Source: Hafnia alvei (GTDB lineage Bacteria; Pseudomonadota; Gammaproteobacteria; Enterobacterales; Enterobacteriaceae). Taken from it: DNA of 64,000 nt. Positions 42,575 through 52,131 of the stretch are shown here, piece after piece. The DNA lies in assembly GCF_964063325.1 (NCBI RefSeq), contig NZ_OZ061315.1:2542001-2606000 (forward strand), in the 5' to 3' direction. Under the pieces are notes generated by a model. It worked only from the letters and a program-made list of their open reading frames with translations. It ran no database searches and was not told the DNA's origin. Each line of letters begins with the position of its first letter. Positions within the stretch are counted from its first letter, which is position 1. Made by a program: the position numbers and the translations under genes.

Positions 42575-43528
42575 TTAGCCGCGTTTGTTTCCTTTGCTGG
42601 TCGCTGCTTTATTCGCAGTTGCGCCACGTGTAGAAGATGTGCCTTTATTCGCTGAACCAGAACGGCGGTTTGGCGCTGCCGCAGCCGCACTGCCACCTTG
42701 ACCATGACGTTTAACCGCACGGCGGATCTGATTCGCCTTCATACGGCGACGTTCGCGCTCAACCGGCAGCTTGCTAACGGTTTCCGCATTCAGCTCAACC
42801 AGTTCGCGCAGATAGTTGATGTCGTTCAGTGGGAGCTCTGCCCAGCCGCCGCGTGGCAGGCCTTTTGGCAAAGGCAGATCGCCATAACGAACGCGGATCA
42901 AGCGGCTCACCTGCACGCCAACGGCTTCCCATAAACGACGAACCTCACGGTTACGCCCTTCGGTTAAGGTCACGTTGTACCACTGGTTAATCCCTTCACC
43001 GCCTTGGAAACTGATGGTTTTGAATGATGCAGGACCATCTTCCAGTTGTACGCCACGGCTTAACTGACGAATTTTTTCATCATCAACCTGACCGAACACA
43101 CGTACCGCATATTCGCGCTCAACTTCACGGCTTGGGTGCATCAAACGGTTTGCCAGTTCGCCATCGGTGGTGAACAACAGTAAACCAGACGTATTGATGT
43201 CCAAACGACCTACGGCGATCCAACGAGAACCACGCAGTTTTGGCAAGCGATCAAACACCGTTGGACGACCTTCAGGATCGCGACGGGTACATAGTTCGCC
43301 TTCCGGCTTGTAGTAAGCCAAAACGCGACAAACAGATTCGGTTGATTCGCGGATAGACACAACGCGTCCATCAACACGAATTTTCATAGCCGGGGTAACC
43401 TCAACACGGTCACCAAGCGTTGCTAATTTACCATCAACGCTGACACGGCCTTCTTTAATCATGGCTTCAATTTCACGGCGTGAACCATGACCAGCATTGG
43501 CAAGAACTTTCTGTAACTTTTCGCTCAT
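42575..43528 (-). CDS. rluB: 23S rRNA pseudouridine-2605 synthase RluB
   Basis: A 317-residue RsuA-family pseudouridine synthase. An N-terminal S4 RNA-binding domain (EKLQKVLANAGHGSRREIE) precedes the catalytic domain with Asp110 in GRLDINTSGLLLFT, the same number as in E. coli RluB. The C terminus is a long basic, low-complexity Ala/Gly/Ser/Lys tail, somewhat longer than in E. coli (291 residues). It follows the btuR/cobO region as in E. coli. Confidence 0.95.
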   Translation of the reverse strand: MSEKLQKVLANAGHGSRREIEAMIKEGRVSVDGKLATLGDRVEVTPAMKIRVDGRVVSIRESTESVCRVLAYYKPEGELCTRRDPEGRPTVFDRLPKLRGSRWIAVGRLDINTSGLLLFTTDGELANRLMHPSREVEREYAVRVFGQVDDEKIRQLSRGVQLEDGPASFKTISFQGGEGINQWYNVTLTEGRNREVRRLWEAVGVQVSRLIRVRYGDLPLPKGLPRGGWAELPLNDINYLRELVELNAETVSKLPVERERRRMKANQIRRAVKRHGQGGSAAAAAPNRRSGSANKGTSSTRGATANKAATSKGNKRG

Positions 43529-43659
43529 TGAGCAACCTCTAATGTCGCCTTCACAGGCGTCGTGGGGTATTGTGGATGTATCTGAAATTCAAACAATTAA
43601 TTGAATTTTAACGCGGCATTATACACGAAAACGTGAAAATGTCCGAGCGCTATACTTTT

Positions 43660-44652
43660 TTATCCGCGAGGAAAAGGGATAAAAGCGCCAATTTTCTCGG
43701 CGGTATAGCGATTCACGTCAACACCTTGCCGCCGAATTTCTTCGCGTAAACGGGCAGGAGGCTCATCCAAAGCCTCATCGGCTAACTCGAATACGCCCCA
43801 ATGCATGCCAAAAGCGCGCTGACAGCCGAGTTCACGAAATAGGCGTACCGAATCAGCCGGATCCATATGCTGAGAATGCATAAACCAGCGCGGCTCATAG
43901 GCACCCAACGGCAGCGCGGCCAATGAAATGGGCCCTAATCGTTCGCCAATCTCTTTAAGCCGTGGCGCATAACCACTGTCGCCAGAGAAATAAAAGCTAT
44001 CGGTTAAATGCGAGAGAACCCACCCGCCCCACAGGCTACGATTTCGATCCCAAGGCGTTCTCATACTCCAGTGTCGTGCAGGCACAAAATGGATCATCAC
44101 ATCGCCAACCGCACGCTGCTCCCACCAATCCAACTCGTGAATATATATGGCACCGCAGCGTATGAACCATCGTTTCAGCCCCAGCGGCACCATGCAAATC
44201 AACTGAGGAAAGCGCTTTAACAGCGCGTCAATAGTCTGTGTATCAAGATGGTCGTAATGATTATGTGAAATCAAAACCGCATCAATATCTGGCAGTTGTT
44301 CAACGTCGATAGGCGGCGGTGTTTTTCGCTCTGGCCCGTAAAAGTTCAGTGGCGAAGCTCGCTGGGAAAGCACAGGATCAATCAGGATGTTTTTACTCCC
44401 CATTTTCACCAACATCGCAGCGTGACCCAGCCACCACACGCCATCCTGTGACTGTGCAAGATCAACCGGCTGCCACCAGCGCTCAACGAGCCCGCGATAC
44501 CCCCGCTCAGGCTTTAACGGTAAGCGGTTCTTTTTGCGTTCGTTTTGCCAGCGTTTTAAATCACCAGGACGATGTTCATTAGGCTCAGGATTGGTAAAAC
44601 CCTCTGGCGTGTGGTGGGTTTTATTAGGATCATAATAAGGATTTTTCTTCAC
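43660..44652 (-). CDS. Metallo-beta-lactamase-fold hydrolase (NAPE-PLD/RomA-like)
   Basis: A 330-residue MBL-fold protein. Metal-binding motifs are visible: HNHYDHLD (about residue 131), PARHWSMR, SGDSGY and QHMDP near the C-terminal third. The family includes N-acyl-phosphatidylethanolamine phospholipase D-like enzymes and RomA-type proteins. The first 50 residues are very polar (MKKNPYYDPNKTHHTPEGF). No signal peptide. The bacterial substrate is unknown. Confidence 0.88.
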   Translation of the reverse strand: MKKNPYYDPNKTHHTPEGFTNPEPNEHRPGDLKRWQNERKKNRLPLKPERGYRGLVERWWQPVDLAQSQDGVWWLGHAAMLVKMGSKNILIDPVLSQRASPLNFYGPERKTPPPIDVEQLPDIDAVLISHNHYDHLDTQTIDALLKRFPQLICMVPLGLKRWFIRCGAIYIHELDWWEQRAVGDVMIHFVPARHWSMRTPWDRNRSLWGGWVLSHLTDSFYFSGDSGYAPRLKEIGERLGPISLAALPLGAYEPRWFMHSQHMDPADSVRLFRELGCQRAFGMHWGVFELADEALDEPPARLREEIRRQGVDVNRYTAEKIGAFIPFPRG

Positions 44653-44925
44653 TCGACGCCCTCTTAGGTGACAACGTCACTTGAAATTGGCCAAAATCGC
44701 CATATTTCATTCTAGCTACCACAAACACATTTATCACCGATGTTTGACGTTAAGAATTACTTAATAACTACAGACTATTCTCGATGTCAGCTTTTGTCAG
44801 TCACGTAAAGTAGGCTAAAGGTGCTGGGGTTTTAAAAGAATTCTCTTTAGTCTCGTTTTCAAGAAACAAACGACGGGTGGATCACAAAATTAGCCCGTTA
44901 GCGAGTCATCAGGAGTTAATTACAT

Positions 44926-45216
44926 ATGAAAAATAATCAGTCATACACTCGCACTCAACGCATGCGCAGCGCTCTACAGGGGCAGATGCAATACTGGAAA
45001 ATGTATCTATCGCTGAAGTCTCGCCAAATGGGGCTCAGCGGTAAAATGCGCCAGATGACGCTTATCGTATCGGCGGTAATGATGGTCGCCATGCTGATGG
45101 CAGGATTCGTGCTCTTTAACCTTGTGGTTCTGAGCGTCGCCTTAATTGGCGCAATAGTTTCACTGTTCCGCCCACGCCAGCGCCCTTTCACCACGCAGGG
45201 CCCGAGAGTGATCTAG
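44926..45216 (+). CDS. Small membrane protein of unknown function
   Basis: A 96-residue protein with a basic N-terminal half rich in Arg, Gln and Met (about residues 1-45), one long hydrophobic stretch (about 46-82, perhaps two tight helices) and a basic tail ending RPRQRPFTTQGPRVI. It follows a good ribosome-binding site (CAGGAG) and is followed by a terminator, which supports expression. I do not recognise the family. Confidence 0.75.
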   Translation: MKNNQSYTRTQRMRSALQGQMQYWKMYLSLKSRQMGLSGKMRQMTLIVSAVMMVAMLMAGFVLFNLVVLSVALIGAIVSLFRPRQRPFTTQGPRVI

Positions 45217-45276
45217 ATTGAATTGAATTTGCTTCATGTAGCGTGAAGTTATAAAAATATCTAGTAGATGAAATTT

Positions 45277-45309
45277 AGCGGTTTTGCATATGCATTACCG
45301 CTTTTTTTA
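45277..45309 (+). terminator. Terminator after the small membrane protein gene
   Basis: AGCGGT pairs with ACCGCT; the loop contains the palindrome TGCATATGCA, which can extend the stem. Seven T follow. Confidence 0.75.
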
Positions 45310-45403
45310 TTTTTAGGTGCCATGAATATCTAAGAATTACCCAGAACAATCCGCACTATAAAATGTTCTGGTGTTATATACCGGCTAGGGCACTTTAATG
45401 AAT

Positions 45404-45871
45404 CTACCAGCGTAGTTCTGATGTTGGCATATATGTTATGGATTTTACATATTCCGCAAGATCATAAGATACCTGCATAGCCACTGGAATATGAAAATTA
45501 TCTAGGTCATAAACTTCTGTCCAACCAAAAGCTCGTTTCATTACAATTTCAGGAGGCGCACTACGTATAGGCGCACCAAAATTTTCATGCATCCACTGTC
45601 GGGACATTTTTTCCTGTAAAGGTGATGGCAGTACGTTAGGGAATTCCCAATTTTTAACCTTGTCATTCTGAATCCTTACTGTCATTTCCTTAAGAATCCG
45701 CCCATCACGTTTGAACGATAAAAATACGCCTTCCTTCGCCATATCAAGGAACACAAAGGGTTCGCCAGAAGACGACTTAGGTTCTGTTTTATAGGGAATT
45801 ATCCCAGCATCAAATATTTCGTTATAACTTTTTCCAAGACTGCGTATCAACGCTTCTACATTCACGGTCAT
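45404..45871 (-). CDS. Probable immunity protein of the PAAR-pyocin effector
   Basis: A 155-residue soluble protein encoded directly after the toxin gene with a 4-bp ATGA overlap, the usual layout of an effector-immunity pair. It resembles the DUF6392 family found behind S-type pyocin-like effectors (N terminus VEALIRSLGKSYNEIFDAGI, then SGEPFVFLDMAKEGVFLSFK); that assignment is from memory. No signal peptide, which fits protection against a cytoplasmic nuclease. The toxin-binding role is inferred from position. Confidence 0.75.
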   Translation of the reverse strand: MTVNVEALIRSLGKSYNEIFDAGIIPYKTEPKSSSGEPFVFLDMAKEGVFLSFKRDGRILKEMTVRIQNDKVKNWEFPNVLPSPLQEKMSRQWMHENFGAPIRSAPPEIVMKRAFGWTEVYDLDNFHIPVAMQVSYDLAEYVKSITYMPTSELRW

Positions 45872-47556
45872 TTGTATAATCCCATACTGTCATTCAGTTG
45901 ATGCATTTTCGCCCTTACCGTTTCTATCTGAGACTCTGTAGCACCACGCTCTTTGAGCGCTGGCTTGATGGCATCCAGATTACGATCCACCGCAGCCCGC
46001 AAATCTCGCGAGTCCAGCTCAATTTGTTCAACATTATTGCGTCCACCGTAGGTTTCACTGATTTTCTGATGCACATCCTTCGGGATCACAATAGCGGCTA
46101 CATCCTGTGACAGTTCCTCCAACGTAGTATCATCAAGCTTAGGATTCACTCTTCTGATATAAGCCTTAACAGCGGCCTTAGAAGGCATATGATCAGCCTC
46201 ATATTTCCCCTGTCGCGATCGGCGCTTAAAGTCACTGTATAGCTCCACCTCCAAAAACTCTACCGGCGGCTTACTCAGGTAGATATAAATCGGGGGCATA
46301 TCCGGCACAGGGAAAATCAGGATGTAATCCTCAAAATCCCCTTCAGTCGGCGCGGGATAGCTCTCGATATCGCTTCCGACCTTCTCCGGTATCGGCAGTA
46401 CCGTTATGGACGATGGTAAGCTTGGGCTGTCTTGATGCCCGGTATTCGAAGGAATATCTAACTCTAGCTTGTCAGGGTTCCAGTAAATCGTAACCGGCTT
46501 TACCCCCTCTGTCGTAAACTCATACAGCCCAGTCTTCGTGTTGAGCTTCATCTCACGCACGGGGACTTCGGATAAACCGCTTTCCGTTGGTGTGTGATAG
46601 CCTTTCGGGGATAAACGCCCATGCCCATCATCCTCCCAACGAAAACGCACCCGTGTTGGCGCTTTGCCACCGGACTCTGCCAACTGAGCTAATCTCATTT
46701 GGTCGATGAAATCCTGCTCTCCGCTGTTAAGCGTTCGAGGCATCATACCGATAAGAGCCACCGCAATCGGCGCTCCCGCACCGGCAGCGGCAATTTCACC
46801 AAATGGAACCACGGCGCGAACAGCCCATGATCCCACCGTAATGAAACGCCCACCGGCCCACTCAAGCGCCGCCGAACCTGATGGAAACACTGTGCTAACC
46901 GCTACAGGCACGGCGACTGCCGGTGCTGCGGATGATGCTCCGCCAAAGAGCTTTTTGTACCACGGTTTTTCCGGCTCGGGAGGCGGTGATGCGGGCCGTT
47001 TCGCACTCTGCGCATGTTGCTCAGGTTCAGGCAACGGCACCGCGCGAAAATACCCCATCAGCGCAAAGTTCTCGTGCGTCTCCGGCCCCGTTCCTGCCTC
47101 GGTATTTCCTTCACCACGCTCTTGTGATTTGGCAAATACAGGCATAGAACGTTTTGCCTGCTCTTTCGCCTTATTCTCAGCCCGTTCAGCCGCATCTGCT
47201 GCTATCTTTGCGGCCTGCTTTTCTGCAGATTGCTGTGCTGGCGATAACCCTGCGCCAAGCCACTGCCCCAACGGGGCAATGATCCGGTTACTGCCAGAGG
47301 GGCAGCCGCACAGAACAATTGCACCATCTACCGCCAACACCTTACCCATGATAATAAAGCTGGGCTCGCCCTCAATGACGCGCCCACGTTTGCCGCATTT
47401 TGGGCATTCCGTCGTACTATCACCAACCCTGATAACCGCATGACCGTAGACCATATATTGGCTGGTAGGCAGTGAAGCAATCAACTTTGCTCCGGTTGTC
47501 GTTTTGTCACAGGATAATGCCTTACCCTTACCCATAATGTTCGGTCGGTAGCCCAT
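45868..47556 (-). CDS. PAAR-domain S-type pyocin-like nuclease effector
   Basis: A 562-residue modular toxin. Residues 1-95 form a PAAR-like domain with a cysteine cluster (TECPKCGKRGR and LCGCPSG) that would cap a type VI secretion spike. A charged Ala/Glu/Lys linker (about 105-145) follows, then a Pro-rich stretch and a hydrophobic region (about 205-270). A pyocin-S translocation-like domain (GKAPTRVRFRWEDDGHGRL onward, about 285-430) precedes a C-terminal domain with YEADHMPSKAA, AIVIPKDVHQKI and TYGGRN, consistent with a His-Me-finger-type nuclease. It shares a TAATG overlap with the upstream gene. No T6SS structural genes or VgrG are nearby, so it is an orphan cassette. Confidence 0.82.
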   Translation of the reverse strand: MGYRPNIMGKGKALSCDKTTTGAKLIASLPTSQYMVYGHAVIRVGDSTTECPKCGKRGRVIEGEPSFIIMGKVLAVDGAIVLCGCPSGSNRIIAPLGQWLGAGLSPAQQSAEKQAAKIAADAAERAENKAKEQAKRSMPVFAKSQERGEGNTEAGTGPETHENFALMGYFRAVPLPEPEQHAQSAKRPASPPPEPEKPWYKKLFGGASSAAPAVAVPVAVSTVFPSGSAALEWAGGRFITVGSWAVRAVVPFGEIAAAGAGAPIAVALIGMMPRTLNSGEQDFIDQMRLAQLAESGGKAPTRVRFRWEDDGHGRLSPKGYHTPTESGLSEVPVREMKLNTKTGLYEFTTEGVKPVTIYWNPDKLELDIPSNTGHQDSPSLPSSITVLPIPEKVGSDIESYPAPTEGDFEDYILIFPVPDMPPIYIYLSKPPVEFLEVELYSDFKRRSRQGKYEADHMPSKAAVKAYIRRVNPKLDDTTLEELSQDVAAIVIPKDVHQKISETYGGRNNVEQIELDSRDLRAAVDRNLDAIKPALKERGATESQIETVRAKMHQLNDSMGLYK

Positions 47557-48053
47557 TACCTAAGCTCCACCAGAAAATCATCGGGCATTGCCTCTCCTAA
47601 ACGTTTGATAATCAGCAGGCTATCCTGAGGCGTATTGATAATTTCATCACCATTATCTAAACCGCTGCCCACCAGCGCGGCTTGAACCTGTCCAAAGCGA
47701 TGCTCCTTACCCGCTCCACTTGAAATCAGTGTCGTCGTGCCATCAGGATAAATTACGCTATCGCCCACTTTTGCTAGTTGTACCGATGAGCCATTTTTCA
47801 GATTAATCAGCACCCCACTCGAGGCTATTTTGACCGTTCCACCGCCTCTGGTCTGGCTACCTTCTGCTGCAAAGCGAAAAATCCCGATGGGAGGATGAGC
47901 GCGAATATAGGCTTCCTGCTCTTGGATAATTGCCATGCTATCGTCACTTAGGGTTGATAGCGTTTCGTCGCTAAACGGCGATACATCAAGGTTTGAGAGG
48001 ATTTCAGGTGTGAGCTCATTCGTGTACATCTGGGGGAGTTTATTGGTCGTCAT
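47556..48053 (-). CDS. Unknown protein coupled to the PAAR-pyocin effector
   Basis: A 165-residue protein, first gene of the cassette; its stop overlaps the toxin start (TAATG). The N-terminal half is polar and helical. The C-terminal half is beta-rich and Gly-rich (GGGTVKIASSGVLINLKNGS, then KVGDSVIYPDGTTTLISSGAG), which has a faint PAAR-like look (GD...G...SGAG) but lacks the usual His and Cys residues. It is not a DUF1795 (Eag) chaperone by eye. It may be a loading factor or spike adaptor for the effector. I do not recognise a named family. Confidence 0.7.
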   Translation of the reverse strand: MTTNKLPQMYTNELTPEILSNLDVSPFSDETLSTLSDDSMAIIQEQEAYIRAHPPIGIFRFAAEGSQTRGGGTVKIASSGVLINLKNGSSVQLAKVGDSVIYPDGTTTLISSGAGKEHRFGQVQAALVGSGLDNGDEIINTPQDSLLIIKRLGEAMPDDFLVELR

Positions 48054-48349
48054 GCAGCAATAGCCCTTATTAATGAATGGTTATAAGTTAAACATTACAT
48101 TAAGAAAACTATCGGTGACTACAACGGAAGATCTGAAATTGCAGCATTTATTCAGCGATACTGGACTTATCCCAACCCAGCAATGATTAAATATTTTGCA
48201 GTGTTTGAGTTTGTACTCTGCTGTTTTGTCTCTGTAGTATTCACGCTTGAGACAGGTTCGAGCGCTACGGCCCTGCTTTTCATTAGCAATAAGCCATAGA
48301 GTCAAACGAAACATTCTGGAATAATGAAGCCGACGCAACAGGAGGTCAT

Positions 48350-48574
48350 ATGAGTTTCAATCTGGCAAATCTTCCTCAAGAAGAGATGGACAAAGTCAAT
48401 GTCGACTTAGCTGCAGGCGGCGTATCTTATAAAGAGCGCTATCACATGCCGGTTATTGCGGAACTGGTTGAGCGTGAGCAGCCTGAACATTTGCGCAACT
48501 ATTTTCGTGAGCGCCTGGCTTATTATCGCACCCTACGCATTGATACCCTGCCATACGAACCGCCAATGAAATAA
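48350..48574 (+). CDS. holE: DNA polymerase III theta subunit
   Basis: A 74-residue protein homologous to E. coli HolE (76 residues), which binds the epsilon proofreading subunit in the polymerase III core. The stretches EEMDKVNVDLAAGGVSYKER, MPVIAELVEREQPEHLR and YFRERL match; the C terminus LPYEPPMK also matches. The start ATG follows CAGGAGG. Confidence 0.95.
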   Translation: MSFNLANLPQEEMDKVNVDLAAGGVSYKERYHMPVIAELVEREQPEHLRNYFRERLAYYRTLRIDTLPYEPPMK

Positions 48575-48586
48575 TGTCTGTCTAAG

Positions 48587-49339
48587 CTATTTTCCACCGG
48601 CCAAATCAAGCAAGCTGCCGGTGGAATAAGACGCCTCATCCGACAATAGCCAAACGATGGCTGCAGCAACCTCTTCTGGCTGTCCACCACGCTGCATCGG
48701 TAATGAGGCTTTTATTCGATCGACACGATTGGCCTCGCCTCCATCCGCATGCATTTCCGTATAAATAAACCCTGGCCGTACGCCGTTAACGCGGATCCCT
48801 TCCCCCGCCACCTCTACTGATAACCCTTTCGTCAGCGTATCCATCGCGCCTTTGCTGGCCGCATAATCCAGATATTCGAAGGCAGCACCACTTTTGGCTG
48901 CCGCAGAAGAAACGTTCACAATCGCTCCACCGCGCCCTCCGTGGCGTTTTGCCATCCGCTTAACCGCTTCTCGGCAACACAAAAAAGTCCCGGTCACGTT
49001 AATACGCAGAATCTGGTTAATTCTTTCTGCCGTTAAGCTTTCTATTGTGGACTGGGTTTGCAAAATCCCAGCGTTATTCACCAGCGCATCCAACCGTCCC
49101 CAATGTCGATCAATTTGGTTAAACATATCGCAAACGGCCATTTCATCCTCAATATTGGCGCAGAGCAGCAAACACTCTTGCCCCAAAGCCGCTATTTCAA
49201 GCGCCAGCGTCTGTGCGGCTGCATGGTTTTGAGAGTAATTAATGCACACGCGATAGCCACGTTTAGCGAGTAATAATGCCGTAGCCCGCCCTATACCGCG
49301 GCTGGCACCGGTCACGAGAGCAACTGGAGATGAATTCAC
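48587..49339 (-). CDS. ygfF: SDR-family oxidoreductase, YgfF-like
   Basis: A 250-residue classical short-chain dehydrogenase, similar over its length to E. coli YgfF, a predicted NAD(P)-dependent oxidoreductase. The cofactor motif is TGASRGIGRATALLLAKRGY, with NNAG, the catalytic Ser in VNVSSAA and YAASK for the Tyr/Lys pair. GVRPGFIYTEMHADGGE is a YgfF-type signature. Substrate unknown. It is divergent from the AraC-type regulator that follows. Confidence 0.85.
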   Translation of the reverse strand: MNSSPVALVTGASRGIGRATALLLAKRGYRVCINYSQNHAAAQTLALEIAALGQECLLLCANIEDEMAVCDMFNQIDRHWGRLDALVNNAGILQTQSTIESLTAERINQILRINVTGTFLCCREAVKRMAKRHGGRGGAIVNVSSAAAKSGAAFEYLDYAASKGAMDTLTKGLSVEVAGEGIRVNGVRPGFIYTEMHADGGEANRVDRIKASLPMQRGGQPEEVAAAIVWLLSDEASYSTGSLLDLAGGK

Positions 49340-49497
49340 AGCGATTCCTTGTTAAATTAATGTTCATCGCCAGTGTAGCTGAGGTTGAAACGGCTTCAAG
49401 TATGATGGGTATTATCATGGGTATAGAGGTAAACGCCATGATGTCGTAATATGTAGTAGACGGCATGTTGCTAATGAGAACGATTACCGGAGAACGA

Positions 49498-49887
49498 ATG
49501 ACGCAGAACGAACGCAATATTGCCCTAGTATGTGCGCTAAGCGAGTGGATAGAGCAGCATCTAGGCCGCGATATTTATCTGGATGAGCTGGCCCGCTACT
49601 CTGGATATTCACTGTGGCATATGCAGAAAATTTTTCGTGAAACAACCGGCATGTCCTTAGGCCGCTATATTCGCGAACGTAAGTTGTCTGGTGCAGCAAA
49701 ACGTTTACGCCACACCGAAGAGTCAATTATCGATATCGCGGTGTACTACGGCTTTGCCTCGCAGTCACATTTCACCTATATGTTCCGCAAGCATTTCGAC
49801 ATTACGCCAACCAACTATCGGCTTCAAACCGACATTCAACTATCTACTATTCAGCCCCTGCACGTGATGTATAAACAAAGCGCCTGA
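49498..49887 (+). CDS. Small AraC-family regulator of MarA/SoxS/RamA type
   Basis: A 129-residue protein made of a single AraC DNA-binding domain with two HTH motifs: LDELARYSGYSLWHMQKIFRE and IIDIAVYYGFASQSHFTYMFR. It has no N-terminal ligand domain, like MarA, SoxS and RamA, which activate multidrug-resistance and stress genes by their level rather than by effector binding. GRYIRERKL is shared with that group. The ATG at 49498 follows GGAGA; an upstream in-frame ATG at 49465 (via TTG/ATG codons) is less likely. It precedes ybiR with a 20-bp gap. Confidence 0.82.
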   Translation: MTQNERNIALVCALSEWIEQHLGRDIYLDELARYSGYSLWHMQKIFRETTGMSLGRYIRERKLSGAAKRLRHTEESIIDIAVYYGFASQSHFTYMFRKHFDITPTNYRLQTDIQLSTIQPLHVMYKQSA

Positions 49888-49907
49888 ACTCACTGAGAAA
49901 CAGCATC

Positions 49908-51017
49908 ATGCAAACCTCGTTACGTCACGTTCTCGGCGCTGTTTTGCGCGATCGTTTACTGCAATTTCTCCTGCTTGCTGGCGTAATATTGGCCTGTTTT
50001 ACGTCTTCCCCGCTGCGCGATTATCCTCACTGGATCGATTGGCCCACCATTACCACCCTGCTCGGGCTGCTGCTGCTGACGAAAAGCGTTGAGATGAGCG
50101 GCTATTTCGATTGGCTGGGGCGAAAAATGATGGCTCGCCTCAGCAATGAACGCACCTTAGCGCTGTTTATGGTTGTGGCTTCTGCGCTGCTTTCCACATT
50201 TCTTACCAACGATGTGGCCCTTTTCATCGTGGTTCCACTCACGATAACGTTAAAAAAGCTCAGCGCCTTACCCGTGACCCGTTTAATCATCTTTGAAGCA
50301 TTGGCGGTCAACGTAGGTTCTTTGCTGACGCCGATTGGCAATCCACAAAACATATTGCTGTGGAATCATAGCGGCCTGTCGTTCAGCGCCTTTATTGGAC
50401 AAATGCTGCCTTTGTCTGGCGTGCTGCTGTTTCTGCTATTGCTGTTCACGCTGATGTTTTTCCCAAACAAAACCATTCGCCCTCTAGCCGATCGCCAAGA
50501 CAGCTCACGCAAGCGCGGGCTATTGCTGGCCTGTGCGGTGCTCTACGTGGTGTTTCTCGTTAGCGTTGATTTAGGCTTGCCCTATCTCGGACTGTTAATC
50601 GTGCTGGTCGCCTTACTGTGTTTGTCTCCCAAAGTCATTTTGTTGGTCGATTGGGCACTTATTTTCATTTTCATGGCGATGTTTATTGATGTGAAATTAC
50701 TCACTCAGTTACCGGCGCTATTACCGCTAACTGAAAACATGCAGCATCTTTCAACGTTTGGCACTTACACGATCGGCATTCTGCTCTCTCAGGTTATCAG
50801 TAACGTGCCGGCTACCATTTTGCTGCTGGGTTTTATTCCTGCCACCACCACGCTGGCCTACGCCGTGAATATTGGTGGATTTGGGTTTGCGCTGGGATCA
50901 ATGGCCAACCTCATCGCCTTACGCATGGCAAATGAAAAGCGCATCTGGCTGACGTTTCATCTATTTTCTATTCCCGCTCTTATCATCTCTGCGGCGCTTG
51001 GCTGGTGGTTAATCTAA
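49908..51017 (+). CDS. ybiR: Anion-transporter-type inner-membrane protein YbiR
   Basis: A 369-residue polytopic membrane protein, about ten helices, of the ArsB/NhaD ion transporter superfamily and similar to E. coli YbiR. The repeated half-site motifs are visible: FLTNDVALFIVVPLT and GSLLTPIGNPQNILLW in the first half, QVISNVPATILL and GGFGFALGSMANLIALRM in the second. The substrate is unknown. It is 20 bp behind the AraC-type regulator and may share its transcript. Confidence 0.85.
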   Translation: MQTSLRHVLGAVLRDRLLQFLLLAGVILACFTSSPLRDYPHWIDWPTITTLLGLLLLTKSVEMSGYFDWLGRKMMARLSNERTLALFMVVASALLSTFLTNDVALFIVVPLTITLKKLSALPVTRLIIFEALAVNVGSLLTPIGNPQNILLWNHSGLSFSAFIGQMLPLSGVLLFLLLLFTLMFFPNKTIRPLADRQDSSRKRGLLLACAVLYVVFLVSVDLGLPYLGLLIVLVALLCLSPKVILLVDWALIFIFMAMFIDVKLLTQLPALLPLTENMQHLSTFGTYTIGILLSQVISNVPATILLLGFIPATTTLAYAVNIGGFGFALGSMANLIALRMANEKRIWLTFHLFSIPALIISAALGWWLI

Positions 51018-51185
51018 ACTGATAAGCACTGCGTGATTTTTAGGCTTTATTCCATTTGGTTATTGATAATCGCAGAATGTGATTTAGCAAACCGCAGACA
51101 ATGGTTTAGCTTCATCATCAATAACGGAGCGCAATTACCTGCGTTTTTTTTAAACAAATAATTTAAGTAAGACATTGGGATACCT

Positions 51186-51956
51186 ATGAAAAAAATGACC
51201 TTGGCTCTGCTTGCAACCTCATTATTTGCTACCTCCGCACTGGCTCAAGCAGCCGATGATTTGGCGGCAATCAAGTCTGCTGGCGTGATGAAATTCGGAA
51301 CAGAAGGCACCTATGCGCCTTATACCTACCATGACAAAAGCGGCAAGCTGGTTGGTTTTGACGTGGATGTCGCCCGCGCCGTGGCAGAAAAAATGGGCGT
51401 TAAGCCTGAGTTTGTCGAAGGTCGTTGGGATGGTTTGATTGCGGGCTTAAGCGCCAAACGCTACGACGCGGTTATTAACCAAGTCGGCGTTACCGACGAA
51501 CGTAAAGCCAAGTTTGATTTCTCTCAGCCGTATATCGGTTCTAAAGCAGTGTTGGTTGTCCGTGATGACAACACCACCATCAAAAGCTTTGCTGATTTAA
51601 AAGGCCAGAAAGCGGCTCAAAGCCTGACCAGTAACTATTCAAAACTGGCGACTAAAAACGGCGCAGATTTAGTGCCAACCGATGGATTCAACCAATCATT
51701 GGATCTGGTGTTAAGCGGCCGTGCAGCGGCAACGTTAAACGACAACCTGTCATTCTTGGATTTCAAAAAGCATAAGCCAGACGCGAAAGTTAAAATCGTC
51801 GCAACCGATGAAAATACCGAGAACTCAGCGATTCTGCTGCGTAAAGATCAGCCTGAATTAGTGAAAGCGGTAAATAAAGCGCTGGATGAAATGAAAGCTG
51901 ATGGCACTTATAAAACGATTTCTGTACGCTACTTCGGTCAGGACGTTTCTCAGTAA
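51186..51956 (+). CDS. Amino-acid ABC transporter periplasmic binding protein
   Basis: A 256-residue exported family-3 solute-binding protein. Signal peptide with cleavage after AQA near residue 22. The ligand site blocks KFGTEGTYAPYTYHDKSGKLVGFDVDVA, NQVGVTDERKAKFDFSQPY and LSGRAAATLNDN are typical of polar amino-acid or cystine binders (TcyA/FliY-like). The permease gene follows after 175 bp. The ligand is not certain. Confidence 0.88.
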   Translation: MKKMTLALLATSLFATSALAQAADDLAAIKSAGVMKFGTEGTYAPYTYHDKSGKLVGFDVDVARAVAEKMGVKPEFVEGRWDGLIAGLSAKRYDAVINQVGVTDERKAKFDFSQPYIGSKAVLVVRDDNTTIKSFADLKGQKAAQSLTSNYSKLATKNGADLVPTDGFNQSLDLVLSGRAAATLNDNLSFLDFKKHKPDAKVKIVATDENTENSAILLRKDQPELVKAVNKALDEMKADGTYKTISVRYFGQDVSQ

Positions 51957-52131
51957 TCGTCTTTAACACTATAGCCAAAATAGTGACAAGCCTGCCTCTG
52001 TGAATCCTTAACTGGGTATCACTTCATGAGGCGGGCTGTTGTATTTAGGAAGACCGCTTTTGGACATACTGTTTTTAGACATATCGTTTTAAGGCATATT
52101 TTTTAGACTTACTGTATTAGGAGTACGGCAT

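Noticed and set aside
46706..47443. A 245-codon open frame antisense to the PAAR effector gene
   Set aside because: Low-complexity Ala/Ser/Pro/Cys composition expected from the reverse of a GC-rich coding region; the PAAR frame on the other strand has clear motifs and coupled neighbours.
48081..48338. Possible remnant of an IS3-type transposase end (WVGISPV on the minus strand)
   Set aside because: The resemblance to the usual LSPVxYR tail is only a few residues, and no inverted repeats or upstream transposase sequence are visible.
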